This document shows, in pieces, positions 17,180 through 24,795 of a stretch of DNA of 64,000 nucleotides (the first letter of the stretch is position 1; every line of letters starts with the position of its first letter). A program made the translations under genes and the position numbers. The DNA is from Brevundimonas sp. AJA228-03 (lineage in GTDB: Bacteria; Pseudomonadota; Alphaproteobacteria; Caulobacterales; Caulobacteraceae). The notes below the pieces were generated by a model. It searched no databases. It was not told where the DNA came from and was given only the letters and a program-made list of their open reading frames with translations. Location of the stretch: the NCBI RefSeq assembly GCF_017795885.1, contig NZ_CP059297.1, positions 992,001-1,056,000 of the forward strand. Direction: 5' to 3'.

Positions 17180-17414
17180 ACTCGCGGCCATCGACGCCAT
17201 GACGGACGAAGACATCGACTTCAGTGACGCACCGGAAATCACCGACTTCAGCGGGTTCAAGCGCGGGCTTTTTTATCGCCCCGAAAAGCAGGCCGTGACG
17301 ATCCGCCTCGACGCCGACGTGGTCGCCTGGTTCAAGAGCGCGGAGCCGAAATACCAGACGGCCGTCAACCGTGTGTTGCGAGAGTATATGCTGGCCCACA
17401 CCAAGGCAGGCTGA
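17133..17414 (+). CDS. brnA: BrnA family antitoxin
   Basis: A 93-residue antitoxin. Residues 30-55 (DFSDAPEITDFSGFKRGLFYRP) look like the toxin-binding part and the C-terminal VTIRLDADVVAWFKSAEPKYQTAVNRVLREYM is the BrnA ribbon-helix-helix DNA-binding domain. Two starts are possible, 17133 (MKSRDMK) and 17148, both overlapping the end of brnT. It should neutralise BrnT and repress the promoter at 16844-16869. Base composition is somewhat lower in GC than pepF and pnt genes, in line with transfer. Confidence 0.88.
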   Translation: MKSRDMKPATRDISAELAAIDAMTDEDIDFSDAPEITDFSGFKRGLFYRPEKQAVTIRLDADVVAWFKSAEPKYQTAVNRVLREYMLAHTKAG

Positions 17415-17419
17415 AAGCC

Positions 17420-17447
17420 TTGAGCCTTCCGCCCCTGTCGCTATAAG
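17420..17447 (+). promoter_or_regulatory. Sigma-70-like promoter of the cytochrome oxidase subunit IV gene
   Basis: TTGAGC (17420-17425), 16-bp spacer, TATAAG (17442-17447). It lies directly after brnA and 36 bases before the ATG at 17483. Confidence 0.5.
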
Positions 17448-17482
17448 ACCCGCCACAACGCATTCACCACCGGACCCCTGCC

Positions 17483-17758
17483 ATGGCCGACCATCATCAC
17501 GACACCCTGCACGCCGCCGCCGACCATGATGCGGAGGCCTATGTGCATGGCACGATGACGATCGAGGAACAGGCGGCCACCTGGGCCCTGTTCCAGGACC
17601 TGGCCAAGTGGGGTTCGCTGGTGGTCGCAGTCGTGCTACTGTTCCTGACCCTGGCCTTCCAGCCGGGCGGCAGCATCGTCGGCGGCCTGATCTCGGCGGC
17701 CGTCGTGGGCGCGGCCGGCTTCTTCTTCCTGAAGGGCGGGAAGAAGGCAGATCACTAA
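17483..17758 (+). CDS. aa3-type cytochrome c oxidase subunit IV-like protein
   Basis: A 91-residue small membrane protein with a His/Asp/Ala-rich N-terminus (MADHHHDTLHAAADHDAE), a middle EQAATWALFQDLAKWGS that is typical of bacterial oxidase subunit IV, and two hydrophobic segments at about residues 44-60 and 65-83. Many family members have just one segment, so this is a longer form. It would be an accessory subunit of the aa3 oxidase in the inner membrane. It stands alone upstream of the transhydrogenase operon; core oxidase genes are not here. Confidence 0.78.
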   Translation: MADHHHDTLHAAADHDAEAYVHGTMTIEEQAATWALFQDLAKWGSLVVAVVLLFLTLAFQPGGSIVGGLISAAVVGAAGFFFLKGGKKADH

Positions 17759-17769
17759 TTCGAGGCGCT

Positions 17770-17808
17770 AACGCGCGCGACGCGGTCGCTCGCTGCTTGC
17801 GCGCCGGA
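17770..17808. repeat. 39-bp intergenic repeat, copy 2
   Basis: Matches 7185-7223 at 35 of 39 bases by eye, same orientation. It lies 12 bases after the oxidase subunit gene and upstream of the pnt promoter, so again just downstream of a small gene. Confidence 0.6.
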
Positions 17809-17861
17809 GTGTTCGCCGACACTCGACGCGCGACATCTCGCGGCTTGGGCGCGGTTCACCT

Positions 17862-17890
17862 TTGACGCCGTCGCCTTCCAACGCCTAACG
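17862..17890 (+). promoter_or_regulatory. Candidate promoter of the pnt operon
   Basis: TTGACG (17862-17867), 17-bp spacer, CTAACG (17885-17890), 33 bases before the pntAA start. The -35 is near consensus and the -10 is weak. Confidence 0.4.
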
Positions 17891-17922
17891 TCAATCGATC
17901 CGCTTCGGATGGGGAGATTCGC

Positions 17923-19062
17923 TTGGCCGTTGCCATCGCCGTGACCCGGGAACGCCGTGAAGGCGAGACGCGCTGCGCCGTCACGCCCGAAACCGTCAAG
18001 AAACTCATCGCCCTCGGTGCCACCGTGACGGTCGAGGCCGGGACCGGCCTGGGGGCCGCCATTCCGGACAGCGAATACACCGACGCCGGAGCCTCGGTGA
18101 AGCCGGACACCCGCGCCGTGCTCGAAGGGGCCGACCTGGTCCTGAAGGTGCGCGGACCGACGGCGCAGGAAGTCAGCGCCATGAAGCCGGGCGCGGTGGT
18201 CGTGGCCATGCTGGACGCGTACCGCGAAAAGGACACGGTCGCGGCCATGGCCGGGGCCAATGTCACCGCCTTCGCCATGGAGTTCGTGCCCCGGATCACC
18301 CGGGCCCAGGTCATGGACGCCCTGTCGTCCCAGGCGAACCTGGCCGGTTACCGGGCCGTGATCGAGGGGGCCTATGCCTATGGCAAGGGCTTCCCGATGA
18401 TGATGACGGCGGCGGGCACGGTCGCCCCGGCCAAGGTCTTCGTCATGGGCGTGGGCGTCGCCGGGCTTCAGGCCATCGCCACGGCCCGGCGTCTGGGCGC
18501 GGTGGTCACGGCCACCGACGTCCGCCCCGCCACCAAGGAACAGGTCGAATCGCTGGGGGCCAAATTCCTCGCGGTCGAGGACGAGGAGTTCAAGAACGCC
18601 CAGACCGCCGGCGGCTATGCCAAGCCGATGTCGCCTGAATACCAGGCCAAACAGGCGGCCCTGACCGGCGAACATATCAAAAAGCAGGACATCGTCATCA
18701 CCACCGCCCTGATCCCCGGCCGCGCCGCGCCCGTGCTGGTCAGCGCCGAACAGGTGGCTTCGATGAAGCCGGGCAGTGTGCTGATCGACCTGGCCGTCGA
18801 GGCAGGTGGCAATGTCGCGGGATCGAAGCCGGGCGAGGTGGTGACCACGGCGAACGGCGTGTCCATCGTCGGCTATACCAACCTGCCGGGCCGGATCCCG
18901 TCGGATGCGTCGGCGCTGTATGCCAAGAACCTGGTCGCCTTCACGGGTCTGCTGATCAAGGACGGCGCGCTGGCGCTCGATCTGGAGGACGAGATCCTCA
19001 AGGCGTCGGTGGTCACCCACGCTGGTTCAGTTGTGCACGAAGGCCTCAAGGGAGCCGCCTGA
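17923..19062 (+). CDS. pntAA: NAD(P) transhydrogenase subunit alpha 1 (NAD-binding domain I)
   Basis: A 379-residue protein starting from TTG at 17923 (MAVAIAVTRERREGETRCAVTPETVKKL). It is the soluble dI component with the nucleotide-binding stretch KVFVMGVGVAGLQAIATARRLGAVVTATDVRP and the RDVRP-like and QAEST-like regions of alanine dehydrogenase relatives. It binds NAD(H) and passes hydride to NADP(H) on PntB, coupled to proton entry. In alphaproteobacteria the alpha subunit is split in two, as here. Its stop overlaps pntAB by one base (TGATG). Confidence 0.94.
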   Translation: MAVAIAVTRERREGETRCAVTPETVKKLIALGATVTVEAGTGLGAAIPDSEYTDAGASVKPDTRAVLEGADLVLKVRGPTAQEVSAMKPGAVVVAMLDAYREKDTVAAMAGANVTAFAMEFVPRITRAQVMDALSSQANLAGYRAVIEGAYAYGKGFPMMMTAAGTVAPAKVFVMGVGVAGLQAIATARRLGAVVTATDVRPATKEQVESLGAKFLAVEDEEFKNAQTAGGYAKPMSPEYQAKQAALTGEHIKKQDIVITTALIPGRAAPVLVSAEQVASMKPGSVLIDLAVEAGGNVAGSKPGEVVTTANGVSIVGYTNLPGRIPSDASALYAKNLVAFTGLLIKDGALALDLEDEILKASVVTHAGSVVHEGLKGAA

Positions 19063-19406
19063 TGGAACACGTCGATCCTACCGTCTTTCGCCTGGCCATC
19101 TTCGTGCTGGCCATCTTCGTCGGCTACTATGTCGTCTGGTCGGTGACGCCGGCCCTGCACACGCCGCTGATGGCCGTGACCAATGCGATTTCCAGCGTCA
19201 TCATCGTCGGCGGCCTGATCGCGGCGGCGGCGGTGTCGGGTGATGTCGCCGGGCCGAATGCCTGGATCGCCAAGGGAGCGGGCGTCGTGGCCGTGACCCT
19301 GGCCAGCGTCAACATCTTCGGCGGCTTCATGGTCACGCGGCGGATGCTGGCCATGTACAAGAAGAAGGAACGACCCGCCAGGGTCGAGGCCAAGGCGACG
19401 ACCTGA
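19062..19406 (+). CDS. pntAB: NAD(P) transhydrogenase subunit alpha 2 (membrane part)
   Basis: A 114-residue membrane protein with three to four hydrophobic segments. HTPLMAVTNAISSVIIVGGLI and VNIFGGFMVTRRMLAMYKKK are the standard PntAB sequences; they form part of the proton channel domain. It overlaps pntAA by one base, and the next gene overlaps its stop by one base. In most genomes pntB follows at once; here five other genes come first. Confidence 0.94.
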   Translation: MEHVDPTVFRLAIFVLAIFVGYYVVWSVTPALHTPLMAVTNAISSVIIVGGLIAAAAVSGDVAGPNAWIAKGAGVVAVTLASVNIFGGFMVTRRMLAMYKKKERPARVEAKATT

Positions 19407-19699
19407 TGTTTCTGATCGTCTTTTTCTCGGTTGCGGCGGCGCTGGGTCTGTTGGCGATCCTCGTGTTCGTCGCCACGAGCGGAAGACTGTGCGTCGAGAC
19501 GCGTCGCAGGATCGAACTGGGCCTGATGGTGTTCTTCTATCCGAGCTTCATGGTCTTCATGGGCTGGCAGGCGTTAGATTATGCCGTCCAACATGACTGG
19601 CTCCCGGCTATCCTTTTCGTGGCCATGGCCGCCTTCCTGGGCGCTGACGGATACGGGAAGCTTGGAAGCCGCCTGCGTTCAGACAGGGCCGCGCAGTGA
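19406..19699 (+). CDS. Small membrane protein of unknown function inside the pnt operon
   Basis: A 97-residue protein not assigned to any family. Three hydrophobic stretches are seen at about 2-24, 39-60 and 66-81, with a basic C-terminal tail (KLGSRLRSDRAAQ). The start ATG overlaps the pntAB stop (TGATG) and its stop overlaps the next gene by four bases. GC content and codon use look like the neighbours. Being translationally coupled to pntAB suggests co-regulation with transhydrogenase; function cannot be given. Confidence 0.7.
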   Translation: MFLIVFFSVAAALGLLAILVFVATSGRLCVETRRRIELGLMVFFYPSFMVFMGWQALDYAVQHDWLPAILFVAMAAFLGADGYGKLGSRLRSDRAAQ

Positions 19700-19995
19700 C
19701 CCACGACGTGCTCAACCTGTCCCCCGGCTCCATCGCCTGGACGGCGTCGTGGATCGCCACGGGCGTCGGGCTGGCCATGTGGCTGTGGAGCTGGCTGGGC
19801 GAGAAGAACGCGATCCAGAAGCTGCGCTGGCGCGACTGCGGCGTGGTCATGCTGTTCTCGGGTATCCTGACCCGGGTGGTGATCCAGGACCGGCCGATGA
19901 TGTCGTGGGACTGGGCCATGGTGCTGCTGGGACCGCTGTTCATCGCCGCGGCCCTGTGGCGGCTGGCGCGGACGGCGCAGGAGCCGGTGCGATGA
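19696..19995 (+). CDS. Small membrane protein of unknown function inside the pnt operon
   Basis: A 99-residue protein from GTG at 19696 (GTGA overlap with the gene before). Hydrophobic segments lie at about residues 14-33, 46-62 and 71-88, joined by a basic loop (GEKNAIQKLRWRDCG). No family recognised. Its stop overlaps the following secreted-protein gene by four bases. Confidence 0.68.
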   Translation: MTHDVLNLSPGSIAWTASWIATGVGLAMWLWSWLGEKNAIQKLRWRDCGVVMLFSGILTRVVIQDRPMMSWDWAMVLLGPLFIAAALWRLARTAQEPVR

Positions 19996-20375
19996 CGCGC
20001 GCGATCGCAGTCGCCACGACCGTTCTCGCCGCCGTGCCGGCTCATGCCATGGCGCAGACGGACCTGGGCGCGAACCACGAGGGCGGACTATACTGGCATG
20101 TCGCGGCTCCCGGCGGGGCGACCTGGACGCTGGTATGTCGCTTCCGTCCCGCGACCATTCGCGTCAACCAGTATGACACCCACCGCTGGATCAATCGCCT
20201 CAACACGCGTGGTCGGGGGCCGCAGGCCGGGCGGCGGCCTGTCAACAATGGCGACTGCACAGTGACCAAGACCGGCGGCGCGGGTCCGGTGGGAATCGCG
20301 ATCGTACGAGGTGCGGATGTGGTGGCCGATGGCGCGGCGAGCGTGGGCGAACGTGCGGCCGTGGGTGTGTTCTGA
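19992..20375 (+). CDS. Predicted secreted protein of unknown function
   Basis: A 127-residue protein with a likely Sec signal peptide (MTRAIAVATTVLAAVPAHAMAQ). The mature part begins LGANHEGGLYWHVAAPGGATWTLVCRFRP and holds two cysteines (in LVCRF and NGDCTVTK) that could form one disulfide. No family recognised. The ATG at 19992 overlaps the previous gene by four bases; a longer in-frame frame upstream is an antisense-like shadow without signal peptide. It ends in a one-base overlap with the MNT gene. Confidence 0.68.
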   Translation: MTRAIAVATTVLAAVPAHAMAQTDLGANHEGGLYWHVAAPGGATWTLVCRFRPATIRVNQYDTHRWINRLNTRGRGPQAGRRPVNNGDCTVTKTGGAGPVGIAIVRGADVVADGAASVGERAAVGVF

Positions 20376-20677
20376 TGGAGGATACCGCCACCCTGCTCGA
20401 CCGCGCCCTGGATGCTATCCGCGATGAGCTGCCTTCTGCTAGGGCCTTGGGCGTCGAATTGGTCGGCGTGGTGGGGTCCGTTGCGCGTGGCGAGGCCCGC
20501 CCCGACAGTGATGTCGACGTCGTTTATGACGTGATTGGTCGACCGACCCTGTTCGACCTCGGTGGGATCATGGCTGATCTTGAGGATAGGATCGGACGCA
20601 GGATCGACCTTGTGGACCGGCACTCGATGAAGCCTGAGCGCTGGGCCTGGATGAGCCGCGACCTGGTGACGCTGTGA
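20375..20677 (+). CDS. mntA: MNT-domain nucleotidyltransferase antitoxin (MntA-like)
   Basis: A 100-residue minimal nucleotidyltransferase. The active-site motif GS-X10-DxD is complete: G34-S35 and D46, D48 (GSVARGEARPDSDVDVVYDV). In studied MntA/HepT pairs the enzyme adds AMP units to a tyrosine of the HEPN toxin and so silences it. It starts one base inside the end of the secreted-protein gene and overlaps hepT by a GTGA. It is the first half of a toxin-antitoxin pair lodged between pntAB and pntB. Confidence 0.88.
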   Translation: MEDTATLLDRALDAIRDELPSARALGVELVGVVGSVARGEARPDSDVDVVYDVIGRPTLFDLGGIMADLEDRIGRRIDLVDRHSMKPERWAWMSRDLVTL

Positions 20678-21021
20678 TCGATCCACCGATCCGTTTCCGT
20701 CTGGAAGACATCGCGGAGTACGCACGAATCTCGCTTGATCTGCTTGGCGATTCCAGTGCGACCGAAGTCGAAGCGGATATGAAAACCCATTTCGCGCTGA
20801 TCCGCGCCGTCCAGGTTGTGGGCGAGGCAGCGGCCAAGATTCCCGACACCTATCGCACCGACCATGCGCAGATTCCTTGGAGACGGGCCATCAACATGCG
20901 GAACATTCTGGTTCACGCCTATCGTCAGATCGATCTGACGATTGTGGTGATGACCGTCAGGGAGGATTTTCCGCCCTTGATCGCCGATATCGAACGACTG
21001 CTGGGGGAAGACAACACATGA
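20674..21021 (+). CDS. hepT: HEPN-domain ribonuclease toxin (HepT-like, DUF86)
   Basis: A 115-residue all-helical HEPN protein from GTG at 20674. It has the catalytic R-X4-H motif and the tyrosine target in RNILVHAY: R76, H81 and Y83. The part HFALIRAVQVVGEAAAKIPD is the standard HepT/DUF86 helix. All residues needed for RNase activity and for AMPylation are kept, so the pair looks functional. The gene runs into pntB through an ATGA overlap, which would couple toxin and PntB translation. Confidence 0.88.
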   Translation: MIDPPIRFRLEDIAEYARISLDLLGDSSATEVEADMKTHFALIRAVQVVGEAAAKIPDTYRTDHAQIPWRRAINMRNILVHAYRQIDLTIVVMTVREDFPPLIADIERLLGEDNT

Positions 21022-22433
21022 ACGCATCGATCGCGGCCCTGGCCTATCTGGCGTCGGGCGTCCTGTTCATCCTGTCACTGCGCGGACTGTCCAGCCCGGA
21101 GACGAGCCGTCAGGGCAATACCTACGGCATGGTCGGCATGGCCGTCGCCGTGGGCGTGACCCTGCTGACGCTGGGCACGACGGGCGCGCTGGATCCGCTG
21201 ACCCTGGCGCTGCTGGCGGCCGGTGTGATCGTCGGCGGCGGGGGCGGGGCCTTCATCGCCTCGAAGGTCAAGATGACCGACATGCCCCAGCTGGTCGCGG
21301 CCTTCCACTCGCTGGTCGGGATGGCGGCCTGTCTGGTCGCGGTCGGGGCCGTCTATGCGCCCGACGCCTTCGGCATCGCCACGCCCATGGGCGGGATCAA
21401 GCTCATCTCCCTGATCGAACTGTCGCTGGGCGTCGCCATCGGGGCCATCACCTTCACCGGCTCGGTCATCGCCTTCGCCAAGCTGAACGGAAACATGAGC
21501 GGCGCGCCGATCATCCTGCCGGCGCGGCACCTGATCAACATCGGCCTGGCGCTGGCGCTGGTCTTCCTGATCGGCATCCTGATCGGCACCGAAGGCTCGG
21601 CGGTCTGGGCCTTCTGGGGCGTCTTCGCGTTGTCGCTGATCCTCGGCGCGACCCTGATCATCCCCATCGGCGGGGCCGACATGCCGGTCGTGGTGTCGAT
21701 GCTGAACAGCTACTCCGGCTGGGCGGCGGCGGCGCTGGGCTTCACGCTGGAGAACATCGCCCTGATCATCACCGGGGCCCTGGTCGGGTCGTCGGGCGCG
21801 ATCCTCAGCTACATCATGTGCAAGGCGATGAACCGCAGCTTCATCAGCGTGATCCTGGGCGGGTTCGGCGGCGACTCCGGTCCGGCGGGAGAGGCCCGTG
21901 TCGAGACCCGGCCGGTCAAGCAGGGCTCGGCCGACGACGCCGCCTTCATCATGAAGAACGCCTCGAAGGTCATCATCGTCCCCGGCTACGGCATGGCGGT
22001 CGCCCAGGCCCAGCATGCGCTCCGCGAAATGGCCGACAAGCTGAAGGAGGAGGGCGTCGAGGTGAAATACGCCATCCACCCTGTCGCCGGTCGCATGCCC
22101 GGCCACATGAACGTCCTGCTGGCCGAGGCCAACGTTCCCTATGACGAGGTGTTCGAGCTGGAAGACATCAACGCCGAGTTCGCCACCGCCGACGTCGCCT
22201 TCGTCATCGGGGCCAACGACGTGACCAATCCGGCCGCCAAGACCGATCCGACCAGCGCCATCTACGGCATGCCGATTCTGGACGTGGAGAAGGCGGGGAC
22301 GGTGCTGTTCATCAAGCGCGGCATGGCGGCGGGCTATGCCGGGGTCGAGAACGAGCTGTTCTTCCGCGACAACACCATGATGCTGTTCGCCGATGCCAAG
22401 AAGATGGTCGAGGGGATCGTGAAGGCGTTGTGA
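21018..22433 (+). CDS. pntB: NAD(P) transhydrogenase subunit beta
   Basis: A 471-residue protein: about nine membrane segments in residues 1-265, then the soluble NADP-binding domain III with VIIVPGYGMAVAQAQHALREMADKL, IHPVAGRMPGHMNVLLAEANVPYD and IGANDVTNPAAKTDPTSAIYGMPIL, all classical PntB motifs. With PntAA/PntAB it makes NADPH from NADH using the proton gradient. The ATG at 21018 overlaps hepT by four bases. The following unknown gene overlaps the pntB stop (GTGA). Confidence 0.95.
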   Translation: MNASIAALAYLASGVLFILSLRGLSSPETSRQGNTYGMVGMAVAVGVTLLTLGTTGALDPLTLALLAAGVIVGGGGGAFIASKVKMTDMPQLVAAFHSLVGMAACLVAVGAVYAPDAFGIATPMGGIKLISLIELSLGVAIGAITFTGSVIAFAKLNGNMSGAPIILPARHLINIGLALALVFLIGILIGTEGSAVWAFWGVFALSLILGATLIIPIGGADMPVVVSMLNSYSGWAAAALGFTLENIALIITGALVGSSGAILSYIMCKAMNRSFISVILGGFGGDSGPAGEARVETRPVKQGSADDAAFIMKNASKVIIVPGYGMAVAQAQHALREMADKLKEEGVEVKYAIHPVAGRMPGHMNVLLAEANVPYDEVFELEDINAEFATADVAFVIGANDVTNPAAKTDPTSAIYGMPILDVEKAGTVLFIKRGMAAGYAGVENELFFRDNTMMLFADAKKMVEGIVKAL

Positions 22434-22831
22434 GCTCGCCGGCCCGAACCTACGTCCGGTTCGTCTGTTTCAAATCCGTCGGGAGGCAGCGCAGCCGCCT
22501 CGGGCTGTTCAAGGCTATCGATGAAGCGGTTGAGAGCGAACATGAGCCCAGCTGGGCAATCGTCGAGGCCCGAACGATCGCATCGTGGTTTAACGAGAAT
22601 CTCGCTATTCCAAAGGTATTCTCGGTGGGTGGGCACAAGGGCTTCGGCCAGCCTGGCCTATCGTGGTTCAAGCCGGCGGCCGGCGAACATATTCGTCAAA
22701 TGCACAGGCTGAAGCTGGCTCTTGAAGCATGTGGAGTTCACGTCGAGGTGCTGACCACCCGCGATCCAGGTCTGATCGTCTGGCAAGATGAAAACCAGTT
22801 GGTCGCCGAGCCGCGAGGCCGCAAGTTCTGA
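22430..22831 (+). CDS. Conserved protein of unknown function after pntB
   Basis: A 133-residue soluble protein from GTG at 22430, overlapping pntB by four bases. It starts with a YVRFVCFKSVGRQRSRLGLF strand-helix, has WFNENLAIPKVFS and the conserved-looking SWFKPAAGEHIRQMHRLKLALEACGVHVEVL followed by DPGLIVWQDENQLVAEP. I recall similar stand-alone proteins in other proteobacteria but know no function. Its middle part (22570-22640) is more AT-rich than pntB, a hint of later arrival. Confidence 0.7.
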   Translation: MSSPARTYVRFVCFKSVGRQRSRLGLFKAIDEAVESEHEPSWAIVEARTIASWFNENLAIPKVFSVGGHKGFGQPGLSWFKPAAGEHIRQMHRLKLALEACGVHVEVLTTRDPGLIVWQDENQLVAEPRGRKF

Positions 22832-23122
22832 CTAAGCCGCCGCGCTCTCGACCTTTAATGCCCCGGCCGCCGCCATGTCGGCATGCAGCGCGTCCGGGGC
22901 CCAGTCGTAGCCGTTGGGCCAGGTCAGGCCGCCGAACTCCAGGAAGACGCGGTCGAAATAGGCAGGATCGGCCAAAGGGCGGGTCATCGGGGTGTCGCGT
23001 TGAGTGATGGCAGAAAAGTCCCATTCTCCCGCGCGACCGTCCGAGAACCACAGCTTCAGGCGATGGTCGCCGAGCCGTTCCAGCTTTCGAACACGGACGA
23101 TGTCAGTTGTCATTGTCGGCAT
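22832..23122 (-). CDS. DUF2442 domain-containing protein
   Basis: A 96-residue protein beginning MPTMTTDIVRVRKLERLGDHRLKLWFSDGRAGEWDF, the usual DUF2442 beta-hairpin start, with the later GGLTWPNGYDWAPDALHADM motif. The start overlaps the end of the DUF4160 gene by 20 bases; an ATG at 23113 is an alternative. DUF2442 and DUF4160 genes are often neighbours and are suspected to work as a pair, possibly toxin-antitoxin; that is inference. It converges on the gene after pntB, the two stop codons abutting. Confidence 0.8.
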   Translation of the reverse strand: MPTMTTDIVRVRKLERLGDHRLKLWFSDGRAGEWDFSAITQRDTPMTRPLADPAYFDRVFLEFGGLTWPNGYDWAPDALHADMAAAGALKVESAAA

Positions 23123-23378
23123 CGGGTCCCGGAATGCGTTCCGGTGTCTGGTCGTTGCGGACGGCCAGCCACGCGGCAAGAAGTTCCGCATTGTACATCG
23201 CGATCCACTTCTGGACGAGTCTGCGCTGGGCCGCCGCCAGCTTGCCGCCGATCAGCGCCCCGGTCTCGATGTCGAACTTCGCTTCCTGATCACCGCGATA
23301 GGCGTGGATGTGCGGCGGCGCGTGGTCGTTGAAGAACATGCGGATGGCGATGCCATGAAAGAAGGCTATCGTCGGCAC
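23103..23378 (-). CDS. DUF4160 domain-containing protein
   Basis: A 91-residue protein starting (M)PTIAFFHGIAIRMFFNDHAPPHIHAYRGDQEAKFDIETG, which is the DUF4160 core (HxPPHIHA), and then the WIAMYNAELLAAW helix. It begins with GTG at 23378 with GGAG 8-11 bases upstream, 11 bases after the ugd stop, so it may be co-transcribed with ugd. It overlaps the DUF2442 gene. The histidine-rich PPHIHA motif suggests a catalytic or metal site, but the activity is not known to me. Confidence 0.8.
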   Translation of the reverse strand: MPTIAFFHGIAIRMFFNDHAPPHIHAYRGDQEAKFDIETGALIGGKLAAAQRRLVQKWIAMYNAELLAAWLAVRNDQTPERIPGPDADNDN

Positions 23379-23389
23379 CTCGATTTCTC

Positions 23390-24703
23390 CTACGGCTTGC
23401 CGATCCCCACATATTCCATGCCGTCGGCCGCCACCTCGTGCGCGCGGTAGACGTTGCGCAGGTCGATCAGCAGGGGGCGGGTCATGGTGCCGGCGATGCG
23501 GGTGAGGTCGAGGGCGCGGAACTGGTCCCATTCGGTCAGGATGACCAGGGCGTCGGCCCCCTCGGCGGCGGCATAGGCCCCCTCGACGAAGGTGGTGCCG
23601 GGCAGGAGGTGGCGGGCCTCCTTCATGCCCTCGGGGTCGAAGGCCCTGACCGTGGCGCCCATGGCCTGCAGCGCGGGGATGATGGCCAGGCTGGGGCTGT
23701 CGCGCATATCGTCGGTGTTCGGCTTGAACGTCAGGCCCAGCACCCCAACGGTCTTGCCCGCGATATCGCCGCCCGGTCCGGCCATGGCGGTGCGGATCTT
23801 TTCGGCCATAGCGAGCTTGCGCGCATCGTTGACCTCCACCGTGGTCTCGATCAGGCGGATCGGCGCACCATATTGCTGGGCGGTGCGGACCAGGGCGATG
23901 GTGTCCTTGGGAAAGCACGACCCGCCATAGCCGGGGCCGGGGTTCAGGAATTTCGACCCGATCCGCCCGTCCAGCCCGATACCCCTGGCGACCTGCTGGA
24001 CGTCGGCACCGACCTTTTCGCACAGGTCGGCGATCTCGTTGATGAAGGTGATCTTCATCGCCAGAAAGCCGTTGCCCGCATATTTGATCAGTTCGGACGT
24101 GCGGCGCGAGGTGTAGACGACCGGGAATTCGTTCAGGCTGAGCGGGCGATACAGCTCGGCCATGAAGGCGCGGGCGCGTTCGTCCTCGACCCCGATGACG
24201 ACGCGGTCCGGGCGTTTGAAATCCTCGATCGCGGCGCCCTCGCGCAGGAACTCGGGGTTGGAGACGACAGCGAACTGGGCGTCGGGATTGGCGCGACGCA
24301 TGATGGCCTCGACCTCGTCGCCGGTGCCGACCGGCACGGTGGATTTGGTCACCACGACGGTGAAATCCTGGATCAGCCCCGCGATCTCTTCCGCCGCCGC
24401 ATAGACATAGGACAGGTCGGCATGGCCGTCGCCGCGTCGGGTGGGGGTGCCCACGGCGATGAAGACGATCTCGGCATCACGGATGGCCTCGGACCCGTCG
24501 ACGGTGAACGACAGCCGACCGGCCTTGACGTTGTCGGCGACCAGCTGGTCCAGGCCGGGCTCGAAGATCGGAATCTCGCCGGCGTTCAGCCGCTCGATCT
24601 TGGACGGATCCTTGTCGACGCAGACGACCGTATGGCCGAAGTCGGCAAAGCAGGCTCCGGACACCAGGCCCACATAGCCGGTGCCGATCATGGTCACGCG
24701 CAT
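23390..24703 (-). CDS. ugd: UDP-glucose 6-dehydrogenase
   Basis: A 437-residue enzyme oxidising UDP-glucose to UDP-glucuronate with two NAD. The N-terminal Rossmann motif is IGTGYVGLVSGACFADFGH (residues 6-24), the nucleophile is C263 in GPGYGGSCFPKD, and the UDP-binding C-terminal domain has VGVLGLTFKPNTDDMRDSPS. UDP-glucuronate feeds capsule, exopolysaccharide or lipid A sugars. No glycosyltransferases are nearby. It is followed by the DUF4160/DUF2442 genes. Confidence 0.94.
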   Translation of the reverse strand: MRVTMIGTGYVGLVSGACFADFGHTVVCVDKDPSKIERLNAGEIPIFEPGLDQLVADNVKAGRLSFTVDGSEAIRDAEIVFIAVGTPTRRGDGHADLSYVYAAAEEIAGLIQDFTVVVTKSTVPVGTGDEVEAIMRRANPDAQFAVVSNPEFLREGAAIEDFKRPDRVVIGVEDERARAFMAELYRPLSLNEFPVVYTSRRTSELIKYAGNGFLAMKITFINEIADLCEKVGADVQQVARGIGLDGRIGSKFLNPGPGYGGSCFPKDTIALVRTAQQYGAPIRLIETTVEVNDARKLAMAEKIRTAMAGPGGDIAGKTVGVLGLTFKPNTDDMRDSPSLAIIPALQAMGATVRAFDPEGMKEARHLLPGTTFVEGAYAAAEGADALVILTEWDQFRALDLTRIAGTMTRPLLIDLRNVYRAHEVAADGMEYVGIGKP

Positions 24704-24795
24704 TGTCGATTCGTCCCGTTCCGCCCGGCGAGGAGCGCTTCGTCATGCTGCAGGGCCGCGCACCGTGTCAATGCGGGCGAGCGCTTCCTCCGGGG

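Noticed and set aside
19581..19991. Long upstream extension of the secreted-protein gene in the pnt operon
   Set aside because: It lies over two other genes, is Arg/Asp/Gly-rich and would remove the clear signal peptide starting at 19992.
23103..24023. 306-codon minus-strand frame that includes the DUF4160 domain at its end
   Set aside because: The upstream two thirds are a shadow of ugd in another frame; the GTG at 23378 with GGAG upstream is the sensible DUF4160 start.
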